A stretch of 64,000 nt of DNA from Maritalea sp047634455 (GTDB taxonomy: Bacteria > Pseudomonadota > Alphaproteobacteria > Rhizobiales > Devosiaceae): NCBI RefSeq assembly GCF_047634455.1, contig NZ_JBLIAI010000001.1, positions 62,001-126,000 of the forward strand. Direction: 5' to 3'. Positions 9,301 through 17,924 of this stretch are shown here, one piece after another (within the stretch, counting starts at the first letter, position 1; each line of letters starts with the position of its first letter). The notes beneath the pieces were generated by a model. That model was not told the origin of the DNA. It was given only the letters and a program-made list of their open reading frames with translations, and did not search any database. The position numbers and the translations under genes are program-made.

Positions 9301-9700
9301 GCGCATCGCCAGATCGGTCGACTCCGGGGCCTTTACCGTACCAAATGCCAAACACACCATCCACGTTCACATCTGGGTCACTGGCGACCTCTTGGGTGCC
9401 TATGATTGCGGTTGCGGCCAAGTCTTCATTGATCGCAGGTTTGACCGTGATCTTATAATCGTCCAGCGCAGTTTTGGCTTTAAACATTGCTTGGTCGTAA
9501 GCGCCAAGCGGGGAACCGCGATAACCAGAAACAAACCCCGCTGTGTTCAACCCTGCGGCCAAATCGACCTTTGCTTGCTCAATGGGGATACGCACCAATA
9601 CATCAGTGCCCGACAGAAAAACCCGCTGATTGGTTAAGCCATCGCGCAACTCATAATCTGGATATGCGAACACATTCGCATTCACCGGTGAAATATCCAT
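6308..9700 (-). CDS. Indolepyruvate/arylpyruvate:ferredoxin oxidoreductase, fused subunits
   Basis: The enzyme oxidatively decarboxylates arylpyruvates (from Phe, Tyr, Trp) to arylacetyl-CoA, using thiamine diphosphate and iron-sulfur clusters. The 1130-residue chain combines an N-terminal pyruvate-oxidoreductase-like domain (NTAGFVSGYRGSPLGAYD), a CSGCPHN site, a TPP-binding domain (HFMASWMGRETNGIVQMGGE), a ferredoxin-like CEGCGDCSVQSNC motif, and a C-terminal gamma-type domain (ITGIGGTGVVTVGA). In archaea these are separate IorA/IorB chains; the one-gene form is common in proteobacteria. Next to paaABCDE it plausibly supplies phenylacetyl-CoA without a phenylacetate ligase step. It is divergent from an Lrp regulator. 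Confidence 0.93.
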   Translation of the reverse strand: MDISPVNANVFAYPDYELRDGLTNQRVFLSGTDVLVRIPIEQAKVDLAAGLNTAGFVSGYRGSPLGAYDQAMFKAKTALDDYKITVKPAINEDLAATAIIGTQEVASDPDVNVDGVFGIWYGKGPGVDRSGDALKHGNALGTSKHGGVIAFLGDDHGCVSSSMPHQSDQAAEHFMMPVLHPAGVADYIPFGLYGFAASRFTGAWIGFKTVSEVLEASAAIEVPAPRAFKKPKDYTPPFDLNHDPATSFGPVLEQKLLARLDAMRAFAKANPIDKAAFGAKKPKTAIVAVGKAYADLIETLKRLGLTEAAAKRAGIGVYKVGLVWPIEPTGYETFLQDADKLLVVEEKRSVVETQLKELFFNKQNAKRFSIIGKRDLDGAPLLPEAGELRPSILVQVVLRFLGLKGTPPTALPAANLEDLDVARRTPYFCSGCPHNRSTKLPEGSKALPGIGCHFMASWMGRETNGIVQMGGEGVNWIGMSPYTGREHIFQNLGDGTYFHSGLLAIRQSIAAQTNVTYKILYNHAVAMTGGQDVDGELSVETLIAQIRAEGIKRIALVSDDPKRFHWDLMRGEGLSIDHRKNLDAVQEELKGIKGVTALVFDQGCATEKRRKRKRGLIEDPKKRVFINPSVCEGCGDCSVQSNCISVSPVKTKWGVKRTIDQSSCNKDFSCVEGFCPSFVTIEGEEEKATGDTNRRNHLLSHVTSLPEPKFGKTGEILITGIGGTGVVTVGAVLAMAAHLQGKGASVLDFMGFAQKGGAVISHLKILEKPGLETPVRIDEACADTLIACDLVVANMAEPMATLTTEKTHVIANTKILPTADFVLRGLADFQEEIRLKKLKEYAAKIDAFDVTDLSVQLFGDSVFSNMMLTGMAWQKGRIPLDGEAIRRAVHLNGKAIAANLQAFELGRLIADQPELFAQDFTAELEQTLEELIAERSAFLTAYQNTDYARQYQAVMAQVMEAEHAIGKVGLSEVVAHQLSRVMAYKDEYEVARLHLETTHLSKAQTRFKQGGKLTFHMAPPMLNWVKEPNGRPKKFAIPGAIALPTLKMLNAMRPLRGSALDVFGWAKDRRDERQLRNDYIHLVTMLADNLNADNHAAALEKAALVDMVKGYGLVKEAALEKYKKALAEAA

Positions 9701-9742
9701 AATATTCCCCTATTCCTTGGAGACCATTATCGCTCATTTTTC

Positions 9743-9761
9743 TTGACATATCTGATCAGAT
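9743..9761 (+). promoter_or_regulatory. Candidate Lrp promoter/operator
   Basis: A TTGACA -35 box (9743-9748) is followed immediately by a perfect 12-bp palindrome ATCTGATCAGAT (9750-9761) in the 114-bp gap between the oxidoreductase and the Lrp-type gene. A palindrome placed over its own promoter suggests autoregulation and control of the divergent gene by the Lrp protein. No good -10 box could be fixed. Confidence 0.5.
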
Positions 9762-9814
9762 TGAGGCCATATGAACTTCAATAACGGTAAATTCGTTCAC
9801 AACAGGCAGATAAT

Positions 9815-10303
9815 TTGGTAGAACAGTTCAAGATTGATCAAATTGACGGCAAAATCTTAGATTTGCTGCAACAAAACAGCAGAATCTCCAACCAAGAGAT
9901 TGCCAACCAAGTCGGCGCATCGGTCTCCTCTGTTTGGCGGCGCATAAATGCGCTTGAGGAAGCCAAGGTTATTCAGGGTTATGGGCTCACCGTTTCGCCC
10001 GAAAAAATGGGGTATAGCGAAACTATTTTGCTGCAGGTCAGCCTTGAGCAACACAATGACACGTACTTGGAAGAGTTCACGGAAATGGTGAACACGATCC
10101 CTGAAATATTGGAGTGTTACGCAACAACAGGTGAATATGATTATGTCATGAAAGTTCTGGCGACCGACATGCGGTCCTATCATCGGTTTTTGCGCAACAG
10201 TTTGATGAGTATGCCGTTTATTTCAAAGACTTTTTCGCAAGTTGTGATGGACAAAATCAAGTTTCAAAAAGTGATCCCGACAACAGCAGCGCAGAAGAAA
10301 TAG
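9815..10303 (+). CDS. Lrp/AsnC family transcriptional regulator
   Basis: The 162-residue product has an N-terminal helix-turn-helix (IDGKILDLLQQNSRISNQEI, then GASVSSVWRRINALEE) and a C-terminal RAM ligand-binding domain. Members of this family sense amino acids; next to an arylpyruvate oxidoreductase the likely effector is phenylalanine or another aromatic amino acid (inference). The start appears to be TTG at 9815, with AGGCAG 6-7 nt upstream; no ATG lies at a suitable place. It converges on the rhodanese gene with a 5-bp gap. Confidence 0.9.
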   Translation: MVEQFKIDQIDGKILDLLQQNSRISNQEIANQVGASVSSVWRRINALEEAKVIQGYGLTVSPEKMGYSETILLQVSLEQHNDTYLEEFTEMVNTIPEILECYATTGEYDYVMKVLATDMRSYHRFLRNSLMSMPFISKTFSQVVMDKIKFQKVIPTTAAQKK

Positions 10304-10308
10304 ATCAG

Positions 10309-10698
10309 CTAGTCTTTTGGCGGCGGGTCAATCGGCGCGCCAGCTTTACGCCAAGCGCCAAACCCGCCCTCGATATGCGCAACATTGTCAAAGCCCATAT
10401 CTTTTGCAGTTTTTGTCGAGAGGGCTGATCGCCAACCCGCAGCACAAAAGAACAACAGTTTTTTGTCGGTTGCCAGTTCGGGCTTGTGATAGGGGCTTTG
10501 TGGATCAATCCAAAACTCGAGCATGCCGCGCGGCACATGAACTGCGCCGTGGATTTTGCCTTCGCGCTTACACTCACGCACATCACGCAGATCGACCAAC
10601 AAAACATCGCCTGCTGCCACAACTTGCTGGGCCTGAGCCACCGTCAAAGTCTCTATGTCCGCCATTGCGGTTTCAACCAACTGCATTGCTGTTTTCAT
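10309..10698 (-). CDS. Rhodanese-like domain protein
   Basis: A single rhodanese domain of 129 residues with the active-site loop CAAGWRS (Cys persulfide site) and the preceding LLVDLRDVRE segment. Such proteins carry sulfane sulfur, but the acceptor cannot be told from sequence. The frame is open upstream; the ATG at 10698 is preferred because AGGAAA lies about 9 nt before it and the start then follows the NUDIX gene by 11 bp. It is the last gene of the cobalamin operon run and may be co-transcribed with it by read-through rather than function. Confidence 0.85.
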   Translation of the reverse strand: MKTAMQLVETAMADIETLTVAQAQQVVAAGDVLLVDLRDVRECKREGKIHGAVHVPRGMLEFWIDPQSPYHKPELATDKKLLFFCAAGWRSALSTKTAKDMGFDNVAHIEGGFGAWRKAGAPIDPPPKD

Positions 10699-10709
10699 CA
10701 ATAAATTTC

Positions 10710-11468
10710 CTATGCTGCTAGCACATCTGCCCACTCTTTGTGGCGCTTGAACTGAACCACAACATAGGGGCAAACCGGCCGAATTTTGCGCCCAATCTCG
10801 CGGGCAAACTCCACGCCGGCAACCACCAATTTTGCGGCGATGCCGCGCCCTTCAAAAGGTTTAGGCACGCCGGTGTGGTCGACAACCATAATGTCACCAT
10901 GGCGAATGAAAGTCATTTCCGCTTGTTGCCCATCACCAAGGTCGGCGAAAAATCGTCCACGTTGATCATTTTCTTCAAATTGGATGTTAAGTTCTGGCGT
11001 CATTCTTTTTGTTTCCAAAGTGTATTCTTCGATCCATCTTAATATGGGATTGTGAGAGGCGACTATGGATAATTTGTGAAGTTCACTGATTGAAACAAAA
11101 CGCAGTTCGAGGGATTCTTCGGAGATGCGCAGCTGCGGTTCATGATCAAGTTGCGCTGTGAACAATGAAAAATGGGTTTGCACCACATTGCCATCATCAT
11201 ATGCGCCAATGCTGCCCGGATTATCGAACAGTTTTACAAACTTGAGGTCCAACCCAATAAGACCGGTTTCCTCCTCCAACTCCCGCGCTGCGCACTCGAG
11301 CGGCGTTTCGCCATCGTCGGCCTTGCCACCGAGAAACGACCATTGGCCATTGTCACTGCGCCGCTCCAGTAAAACATGGTCTTTCAGAAAAACAGCGCAC
11401 ACAGAGCCAAGCGCTAGCGGCTGATTAATTGGCGGCGCATCTTCTAGCCGTTCAAAGAATTCCGCCAT
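10710..11468 (-). CDS. NUDIX hydrolase fused to a GNAT-like (YidJ-type) domain
   Basis: The 252-residue chain joins two domains. Residues 20-150 are a NUDIX hydrolase with a complete box (G48, E54, R62-E63-L64, E66-E67, G69) that would hydrolyse a nucleoside-diphosphate-linked substrate. Residues about 160-252 match the small YidJ/COG2388 acetyltransferase-like family, with GRGIAAKLVVAGVEFAR and the CPYVVVQFKRHKEWADV ending. The gene starts 8 bp after the cobO stop, so it is probably in the cobalamin operon. The substrate is unknown, and a link to cobalamin is only positional. Confidence 0.82.
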   Translation of the reverse strand: MAEFFERLEDAPPINQPLALGSVCAVFLKDHVLLERRSDNGQWSFLGGKADDGETPLECAARELEEETGLIGLDLKFVKLFDNPGSIGAYDDGNVVQTHFSLFTAQLDHEPQLRISEESLELRFVSISELHKLSIVASHNPILRWIEEYTLETKRMTPELNIQFEENDQRGRFFADLGDGQQAEMTFIRHGDIMVVDHTGVPKPFEGRGIAAKLVVAGVEFAREIGRKIRPVCPYVVVQFKRHKEWADVLAA

Positions 11469-11476
11469 CTGTACCC

Positions 11477-12106
11477 CTAAAACTCTATTCCAACTTGCGC
11501 CTTTACGCCCGAACGGAACGGATGTTTAATTTGGGTCATATCGGTGACCAAATCCGCGAATTCTACCAACTCGTCTTTGGCGTTACGGCCGGTGATGATC
11601 ACGTGCTTCATTTCTGGCTTTTGCTCCAATACTTCGAGAATTTCTTCAATCGGTAAATAATCGTAACGCAAAACGATGTTCAATTCGTCGCACAAAACCA
11701 TGTCGTGCTTGTCATCAAGGATAAACTCTTTGGCTTGCTCCCATGCTGCGCGGGCAGCATCGATGTCGCGTTGGCGGTCTTGAGTTTCCCAGGTGAAGCC
11801 TTCGCCCATGGTGGCGAGCGTGACTTGATCTGGAAACTTATCGAGCACATTGCGCTCGCCAGTACCCCATTTGCCTTTTACGAACTGCACCACGGCAACC
11901 TTCATGCCATTGCCCAGAGCGCGAAATGCCATGCCGAAGGCGGCGGTGGATTTGCCCTTTCCTTTGCCCGTATGCACAATGGTCAGGCCCTTTTCGATGG
12001 TTTTGGTGGCGATGATTTTGTCGCGGGCCACCTTTTTCTTTTTCATCTTATCAGCGTGCCGGGCGTTGAGTTCTTCTTCACTCATATTGTCGGTTATCTT
12101 GCTCAT
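11477..12106 (-). CDS. cobO: Cob(I)yrinic acid a,c-diamide adenosyltransferase CobO
   Basis: CobO/BtuR transfers the 5'-deoxyadenosyl group of ATP to cobalt in corrinoids, making adenosylcobyrinic acid diamide. The 209-residue product has the P-loop HTGKGKGKSTAAFG, the VVQFVKGKW segment and the CDELNIVLRYDYL metal-binding region, all typical of the CobA/CobO/BtuR type. Its start overlaps the cobN stop by 4 bp (ATGA), which fits sequential action: cobalt is inserted by CobN and then adenosylated. Confidence 0.95.
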   Translation of the reverse strand: MSKITDNMSEEELNARHADKMKKKKVARDKIIATKTIEKGLTIVHTGKGKGKSTAAFGMAFRALGNGMKVAVVQFVKGKWGTGERNVLDKFPDQVTLATMGEGFTWETQDRQRDIDAARAAWEQAKEFILDDKHDMVLCDELNIVLRYDYLPIEEILEVLEQKPEMKHVIITGRNAKDELVEFADLVTDMTQIKHPFRSGVKAQVGIEF

Positions 12107-15100
12107 ATCTGATCATCGCTTTCATCTGAAAAGGCAAAGGTTGCATCTAAAAAGGCATAGGTTGAATTGCGTTTCGGCGTCCAAAAACCACGTTCGCGCG
12201 CTTCATTGAATTTCTCTATGAGTTCATCATAACCGTATTTATTATTTTGTTGAATAAACTCGCGCACGTCATCGTTCAGCACAAATGCATCGAACGCAAT
12301 GTCAAAATGGTGCGACTTAACCGCGCCTGTGGTTGCGGCGAAGGCAAACATATAGTCGGTGGTGGCGATAATCTCGAACGCGCCTTTATAGCCGTGCCGC
12401 ATCACCCCAGCAATCCATTTGGGGTTGACCACCCGCGAGCGCATCACCTTGGCGATTTCTTCTTCCAACGTTTTGATCACGGGCCGTTCTGGTCGCGAAT
12501 GATCATTGTGATAATTGATCGGCTGATGACCCGATAGCGAGGTTGCTGTGGCGGTTAGACCGCCCTCAAATTGATAATAGTCGTCACTGTCCAAGAGATC
12601 ATGTTCACGATTATCTTGGTTGTGCACAATCGCTTCAACAGACTTCAGACGCGATATCAATTGATCCCGCGCTTTGGTGCCTTGGGATTTAGCGCCGTAA
12701 GCATATTGTCCCCAATTCAGGAACGCGGTGGCAATGTCGTCGATATCTTGCCAGTCACCACTGTCCATGATGCCCTGCAGGCCTGCGCCATATGCGCCGG
12801 GCTTTGAACCAAAAATTCGGTAGCCCGCCTGCATACCCGCATCGTCTTCGGACACACCATTGTTTATCAGGGCCAATGCATCTGTGCGCATGCGTTCAGC
12901 GATCGGGTTCTCGCTTGAAGGTTCATCCAGTGATCCGATGGCGCGAATGGCTTTATCGAACAGTTCGATTTGAGCGGGAAATGCATCGCGGAAAAAGCCG
13001 GAGATGCGCAAAGTCACGTCCACACGCGGGCGGCCCAGTTTGGCTAAGGGGATAATCTCATATCCCGATACGCGGTGCGATCCCACATCCCATTTCGGCT
13101 TCACGCCAATTAGGGCCATAGCTTGGGCAATATCGTCGCCCCCAGTGCGCATGTTCGATGTGCCCCAGACCGATAAAGCAATGGCAGAAAGGTAGGTTCC
13201 ATGATCTTGAAAATGTCGGGTAATCAGGTTTTCAGCGGACTTTTTACCCAACTCCCAAGCTGTTGGGGTTGGCACCGCGCGATTGTCGAGTGAATAAAAA
13301 TTGCGCCCCGTAGGCAAAACATCCAAGCGCCCGCGCGTTGGGGCACCAGAAGAGCCGGGTTCAACAAATTTACCGCTAAGGCCTTTGAGCAAGTTTGCGC
13401 GTTCGAGTTGGCCGGATCGTTCGAGTTTAGGGCCAATTATATTTTCAATTTCCGATAGCACAGAAATTGTTGCAGTCCAATCGACATCAGGCTCAACCTT
13501 GCCCGCTACAAGCTTCGCCGCGAGCAGCTCAATGCGTTCAATCGTGTGCCCGATATGCCGCCATGCATCGCTGGAAAGTTCCAACAAGATGCCAGGCTTC
13601 GGGCCATCCCAAGTTTCGCCCATTGGAGCGGAAAGCGGATCAAACCCCAGCGCCAAATCATCGGCCAAAGCGCGGATAAGCGATTTGTCTTCTGCGCGAT
13701 CCTCGCCCCGCGGCACACGGGCAAGGGCAACCATCAAGTCGGTCTTTAATTCGCCTTGCGGCGCTTGACCAAATATGTGCAAACCATCGCGGATTTGCGC
13801 TTCTTTGAGTTCACACAGGAACGTGTCGATGGTCACGAGTGCGTCATTATTGGGCTTATCCGCAAGCCCCATATCTTTATCCAGGCCCGTATCGCGGCAC
13901 AGGTCAAGAATGCGGGTCTTGAGGTCCTTCAGCCGACGTTGATCAAGGCCAGACGCGTTGTAATATTCATCTGCCAAAGCCTCGAGATCTTTAAGTGGGC
14001 CATATGTTTCAGCACGAGTGAGTGGCGGCGTTAAATGATCAATGATCACGGCACCCGTGCGGCGTTTGGCTTGTGTGCCCTCACCCGGATCATTGACGAT
14101 AAATGGATAGAAATGGGGCAAGTTGCCCCACAGCATTTGCGGATAACATTGCGGGCTGAGTGAGTTGGCTTTACCGGGCAACCATTCCAGATTTCCGTGC
14201 TTGCCATTATGAATAATCGCCTGTGCACCAAACTGATGTCGCAGCCAAAGATAGGCTGCAAGATAGGCATGTGGCGGCACCAAGTCCGGATCGTGATAGC
14301 TCGCTTCTGTATCCAAATGGTAACCGCGTGCGGGTTGCAACATTACAACGGCATTGCCGAAATCTAAGACAGGCAGATGGAAAATTCCATCGCGCACAAA
14401 TGGATCATTCGCAGGGTCGCCCCAACGTTCGCTAACTTCATTTCGCGAGGCTTCAGGCAATGCGCCGAACAGTTTTTGATAGTCGTTCAAACTCAATTGC
14501 GCGGGGCTGGTGCCACGGGTCGGGTGTGCGTTTGTTGGCCCCGCTTGCAAAGCTTCAACCAACGCATTGCCGTTTTCAGGCAGGTTCGACAGCGCATAAT
14601 CTGCTTCGTCCAAATAACGCAAAATCTCGACAGTGGATTGGGGCGCATCATAGCCAACACCGTTGGCAATGCGGCCATCACGGATCGGATAATTGGCCAG
14701 CACTATGCCGACCTTGCGCTCACTCGGTGCGGCATTGCGCAATGTAACCCAATTGCTGGCCAGTTCTGCGGCGGCAACAATACCATCTATATGCGGCTGG
14801 TTAGCAGACAAAGGGCATTGCGTGCGTTCATGCCAAATATCTTGTTCTTTATGGGCGATCAGAATATCGCCGATCCGCCCATCCAACTCAGGCAAGACCA
14901 CTTGCATGGCTAAATCTTTGGCGCTTAGTCCCTGAATGTCTTTTGCCCACACTTCGCTTGGTCGCCCTGCTTGCACCAATTGAACAATCGGCGCATCGGT
15001 GTTGGCGAAGGGATTTTGATTGGCAGCAAGGTCATTTATGCCAAGTGCAAACCCAGTCGCGTTAAGAATGATGCTTGGCGAAAATTTCTCAAATGCTTGT

Positions 15101-15840
15101 TGTGTGAATTCAACACAAAACTGCTCTTTGAGCGAAGCGACAACCAACGGCAAAGGCGCTAGACTGTGTGCTTTCAGCGCATCGATCAGCGTGTTGATCG
15201 GGGCCATGTTGCCGCCGTCTAAAAGCGCCCGATAAAAGATGATCGGCGCAACCGCCGTGCTCGATTCCAGTACAACCTGATCAAGGGTCAGCACACCTCG
15301 TACTGGATCATAAATCCCAGCGCGAGGTGTTGGCTTTGGTGCAGGCAGTGAAGTTTCACCCTCAACCACTGCGCGCATAGCGGTCAGAAGAGCAGCCATA
15401 TTATCGGCTCCACCCGACACAAACAATGCGTGCAGCGCATCATAGGCTTCAGCATCGATGGTGGAGCGCTTTTGCAGATCAGGATCGGGGTTCGCATCGC
15501 CGGGCAACAGCGCCAGTTTGATCCCATTGTCCGCACACAGGGCGGTGAGTTGATCCACCCCATAGGTCCAATAGGCGCGACCGCCGAGCAGCCGCACAAC
15601 GATCAATTTTGCGTGCATCGCTGTTTGCTCGAGCCACAGGTCGACCGAAAAATTGTGGCTGATGCGCATGGTGTTGGCCAAACGCAACTGATCAAAATGT
15701 TGCGCATCTGCGGCATTGGCCAGCGCGGCCAATTCTGTGTCAGCAGCAGACAGAAACAAAATCTCGGCGGGTGACTGACCAAGGTCAATCGCTTCGCCAT
15801 CTTGTTGTATCTCGCCGGCCTGTGCGGTGAGAAGGTGCAT
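12103..15840 (-). CDS. cobN: Aerobic cobaltochelatase subunit CobN
   Basis: CobN is the large subunit of the ATP-dependent CobNST chelatase that puts Co(II) into hydrogenobyrinic acid a,c-diamide. The 1245-residue protein is near the usual family length (about 1270) and shows CobN/BchH features such as HNGKHGNLEWLPGK and the C-terminal GYKGAFEIIATTDYMFAFA region. It overlaps cobW by one base and cobO by four. CobS and CobT are not in the window. Confidence 0.95.
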   Translation of the reverse strand: MHLLTAQAGEIQQDGEAIDLGQSPAEILFLSAADTELAALANAADAQHFDQLRLANTMRISHNFSVDLWLEQTAMHAKLIVVRLLGGRAYWTYGVDQLTALCADNGIKLALLPGDANPDPDLQKRSTIDAEAYDALHALFVSGGADNMAALLTAMRAVVEGETSLPAPKPTPRAGIYDPVRGVLTLDQVVLESSTAVAPIIFYRALLDGGNMAPINTLIDALKAHSLAPLPLVVASLKEQFCVEFTQQAFEKFSPSIILNATGFALGINDLAANQNPFANTDAPIVQLVQAGRPSEVWAKDIQGLSAKDLAMQVVLPELDGRIGDILIAHKEQDIWHERTQCPLSANQPHIDGIVAAAELASNWVTLRNAAPSERKVGIVLANYPIRDGRIANGVGYDAPQSTVEILRYLDEADYALSNLPENGNALVEALQAGPTNAHPTRGTSPAQLSLNDYQKLFGALPEASRNEVSERWGDPANDPFVRDGIFHLPVLDFGNAVVMLQPARGYHLDTEASYHDPDLVPPHAYLAAYLWLRHQFGAQAIIHNGKHGNLEWLPGKANSLSPQCYPQMLWGNLPHFYPFIVNDPGEGTQAKRRTGAVIIDHLTPPLTRAETYGPLKDLEALADEYYNASGLDQRRLKDLKTRILDLCRDTGLDKDMGLADKPNNDALVTIDTFLCELKEAQIRDGLHIFGQAPQGELKTDLMVALARVPRGEDRAEDKSLIRALADDLALGFDPLSAPMGETWDGPKPGILLELSSDAWRHIGHTIERIELLAAKLVAGKVEPDVDWTATISVLSEIENIIGPKLERSGQLERANLLKGLSGKFVEPGSSGAPTRGRLDVLPTGRNFYSLDNRAVPTPTAWELGKKSAENLITRHFQDHGTYLSAIALSVWGTSNMRTGGDDIAQAMALIGVKPKWDVGSHRVSGYEIIPLAKLGRPRVDVTLRISGFFRDAFPAQIELFDKAIRAIGSLDEPSSENPIAERMRTDALALINNGVSEDDAGMQAGYRIFGSKPGAYGAGLQGIMDSGDWQDIDDIATAFLNWGQYAYGAKSQGTKARDQLISRLKSVEAIVHNQDNREHDLLDSDDYYQFEGGLTATATSLSGHQPINYHNDHSRPERPVIKTLEEEIAKVMRSRVVNPKWIAGVMRHGYKGAFEIIATTDYMFAFAATTGAVKSHHFDIAFDAFVLNDDVREFIQQNNKYGYDELIEKFNEARERGFWTPKRNSTYAFLDATFAFSDESDDQI

Positions 15841-16907
15841 TAGCTCAGCGCCGCTTGCAATTCTAAAGTAATTTGATCGCGATCTAGTGGCGCTTGCCCG
15901 ATCACCACAAGTGCAGTGCCGCGTTCAACTTCATTTACCCATTGCCGATCAAAATAGGTATCAATGCGCGGGCCAACCGCTTGCAAAGACAACCGCGCAT
16001 GCGCATCTTTGATCGCCACAAATCCTTTAAGCCGCAAAATATCGTGCTTGCGAATAACAGCTTCAACCGCGTCGGTTAGCTGCTTTTTGTTTGGCACTTC
16101 GGGCAGGTGAATTGAAAAGCTGTCAAAATCATCATGCTCGTGATTGTGGTGATGATGCCCGTCGCCCTCAGATGCGTGGTGACGTTCATGGTGGGACATG
16201 CGCCCTTCCATATCCATCTCAGATTCGCTTTGAATACCAAGCAAAGCGGCCATGTCGATCTCGCCCTTTTGGGTGCGCACAAGCTTTACGCCCTCGCGCA
16301 AATGTTTGCGCAACTCGGCTTCGATTTCGACAAGTTTTGTTTCTTCAACAAGATCAGTTTTGTTCAGCAGGATCAGATCAGCACACACCAGTTGATCTTC
16401 AAACAATTCACCCATCGGCGTATCGTGGTCGAGCATCTCGTCAGATTTACGCTGCGCATCAATTGCTTTTTCGTCGGACGCAAAGCGACCTGCTGCCAAC
16501 GCGGATGCATCGGCAACAGTCACTACACCATCAACAGTCACGTCGGCCTTAATCTCTGGCCAGTTGAACGCGCGCACCAAAGGCTGGGGCAGCGCCAAAC
16601 CAGACGTCTCAATCACAATATGATCGGGACGCGGATCAAGTGCCAAAAGCTTAGTGATGGTGGGGATGAATTCTTCTGCCACGGTGCAGCAAATACAGCC
16701 ATTGGCCAATTCAATCATATCCGTTTCGTCACATGCTTGATCGCCGCAGCCTTTAAGCACGTCACGGTCCACACCCACATCACCAAATTCGTTGATGATG
16801 AGAGCGATGCGCTTGCCTTTGGCATTGTTTAAGACGTGGCGCACAAGGGTGGTTTTACCCGCACCTAAAAAACCTGTGATCACTGTTGCCGGAATTTTGA
16901 TATTCAT
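15840..16907 (-). CDS. cobW: CobW-type GTPase/metallochaperone
   Basis: The 355-residue GTPase belongs to the COG0523 family. It has a Walker A motif (GFLGAGKTTLV, residues 12-22), the metal-binding CxCC motif (ANGCICCTVAEE), the NKTD guanine-recognition motif, and a His-rich stretch near residues 225-245 (SHHERHHASEGDGHHHHN) before the C-terminal CobW domain. CobW is believed to deliver Co(II) to the CobNST chelatase. It lies between cbtA and cobN; its stop and the cobN start share one base. Confidence 0.94.
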   Translation of the reverse strand: MNIKIPATVITGFLGAGKTTLVRHVLNNAKGKRIALIINEFGDVGVDRDVLKGCGDQACDETDMIELANGCICCTVAEEFIPTITKLLALDPRPDHIVIETSGLALPQPLVRAFNWPEIKADVTVDGVVTVADASALAAGRFASDEKAIDAQRKSDEMLDHDTPMGELFEDQLVCADLILLNKTDLVEETKLVEIEAELRKHLREGVKLVRTQKGEIDMAALLGIQSESEMDMEGRMSHHERHHASEGDGHHHHNHEHDDFDSFSIHLPEVPNKKQLTDAVEAVIRKHDILRLKGFVAIKDAHARLSLQAVGPRIDTYFDRQWVNEVERGTALVVIGQAPLDRDQITLELQAALS

Positions 16908-16972
16908 ATGTTTGTCCTTTACTCAAGTGGGCGGCACTGTATACGTGTCGCCCACTATTGAGTGGAATTGTG

Positions 16973-17674
16973 CTATTGAGCGCGCTTCGTTAGCCACTCA
17001 TGGCTTAGTGCATATAGCGGTGCGACGCTAAACCAGAACGTTGCGGCCATGAAGTGGGCGGCTGAAACGTAAGTGGACGCCAAGTGCGCAGGTACAATAC
17101 TTTCAGCATCATTAGCGGGTTGGGGTGCGCCTAAAATGTGGGGCACCAACAATGCAACTATACTGCCAAAGATCACAATCGGCTGCGGGTATTTTACCAC
17201 CGCAATCAACGCGGCGGCAGTCACCGCAATCGTTGCCCACCACCACATTTGGCGGGCGGCCAAATCACCTGCAGGCATGCCCGGTAGTTCTGGAGATAAC
17301 CCCAGCGAGGGGGCGATGGAAAAGGTGATAAAGCCAGCCAAACCCCACAAAATTGAGGTGTTGAGGTTAAGCGGGATCGCAAATAAAACGGACAACGCGC
17401 CGAGCATGAGCGCAAAGCCAACGCCGATCAACAAGTTGGTTGCAACTGTGTACGCATTTCGTTCAAACCCATCGACTGGCGCCCAAACTTGCTCCGTTTC
17501 GGCGGCTTCGTCGCTTTCGCTGTCGTCAACCACATGCGCTTCACCAACGTCAACGTTTTCATATAGCTCGGCTTCAATGATCAGCGGTACGACTTTCCAC
17601 ATGGAAAAGCCAGACATGACAAGACTGGCGGCGAGGCCCGAAAAGACCGCCGCAAACAGGATATTTTTAAACAT
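16973..17674 (-). CDS. cbtA: CbtA cobalt transporter subunit
   Basis: A 233-residue membrane protein with about five to six hydrophobic segments and the features of the CbtA family: start MFKNILFAAVFSGLAASL, an acidic periplasmic loop (VDDSESDEAAETEQVW) and the LSPELPGMPAGD segment. CbtA and CbtB form a predicted cobalt importer under cobalamin riboswitch control in alphaproteobacteria. It is 21 bp downstream of cbtB and 65 bp upstream of cobW. Confidence 0.92.
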   Translation of the reverse strand: MFKNILFAAVFSGLAASLVMSGFSMWKVVPLIIEAELYENVDVGEAHVVDDSESDEAAETEQVWAPVDGFERNAYTVATNLLIGVGFALMLGALSVLFAIPLNLNTSILWGLAGFITFSIAPSLGLSPELPGMPAGDLAARQMWWWATIAVTAAALIAVVKYPQPIVIFGSIVALLVPHILGAPQPANDAESIVPAHLASTYVSAAHFMAATFWFSVAPLYALSHEWLTKRAQ

Positions 17675-17695
17675 TTTTTCTCTCCGAAGCGAAGC

Positions 17696-17869
17696 CTAGT
17701 GGCAGGGGAAGCCTGTGGCGTGGCGCGAATCGTGTGCACCATTGTGCATGAGCTGATCACCAGCAAAGCCGGCACCCACAACCAAAAAAGTACCAAGGAA
17801 AAGCGCCAGCGAGCCTGCGATAATTCGCTGAGAGACAGAAAGAGAAATTGTAGTCGTTTGAGTAGTCAT
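17696..17869 (-). CDS. cbtB: CbtB cobalt transporter subunit
   Basis: The 57-residue protein has a single membrane helix (about residues 15-37) and a C-terminal His-rich tail, HNGAHDSRHATGFPCH, which is the CbtB signature and a likely cobalt-binding site. The ATG at 17869 is preferred over an upstream in-frame start because GGAGGG lies about 10 nt before it. It is the first gene after the cobalamin riboswitch. Confidence 0.92.
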   Translation of the reverse strand: MTTQTTTISLSVSQRIIAGSLALFLGTFLVVGAGFAGDQLMHNGAHDSRHATGFPCH

Positions 17870-17903
17870 ATCAAAACACCCTCCGTGTGTGCATAATTGC
17901 ATT

Positions 17904-17922
17904 GGTTGGAACAGTTCCAACC
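17904..17922 (-). promoter_or_regulatory. Hairpin between riboswitch and cbtB ribosome site
   Basis: GGTTGGAACTGTTCCAACC in the transcript forms an 8-bp stem with a 3-nt loop, directly after the riboswitch aptamer and about 25 nt before the cbtB GGAGGG. It is not followed by a U-run, so it is not a normal intrinsic terminator. It may be part of the expression platform that switches ribosome access, but this is inference. Confidence 0.5.
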
Positions 17923-17924
17923 CT

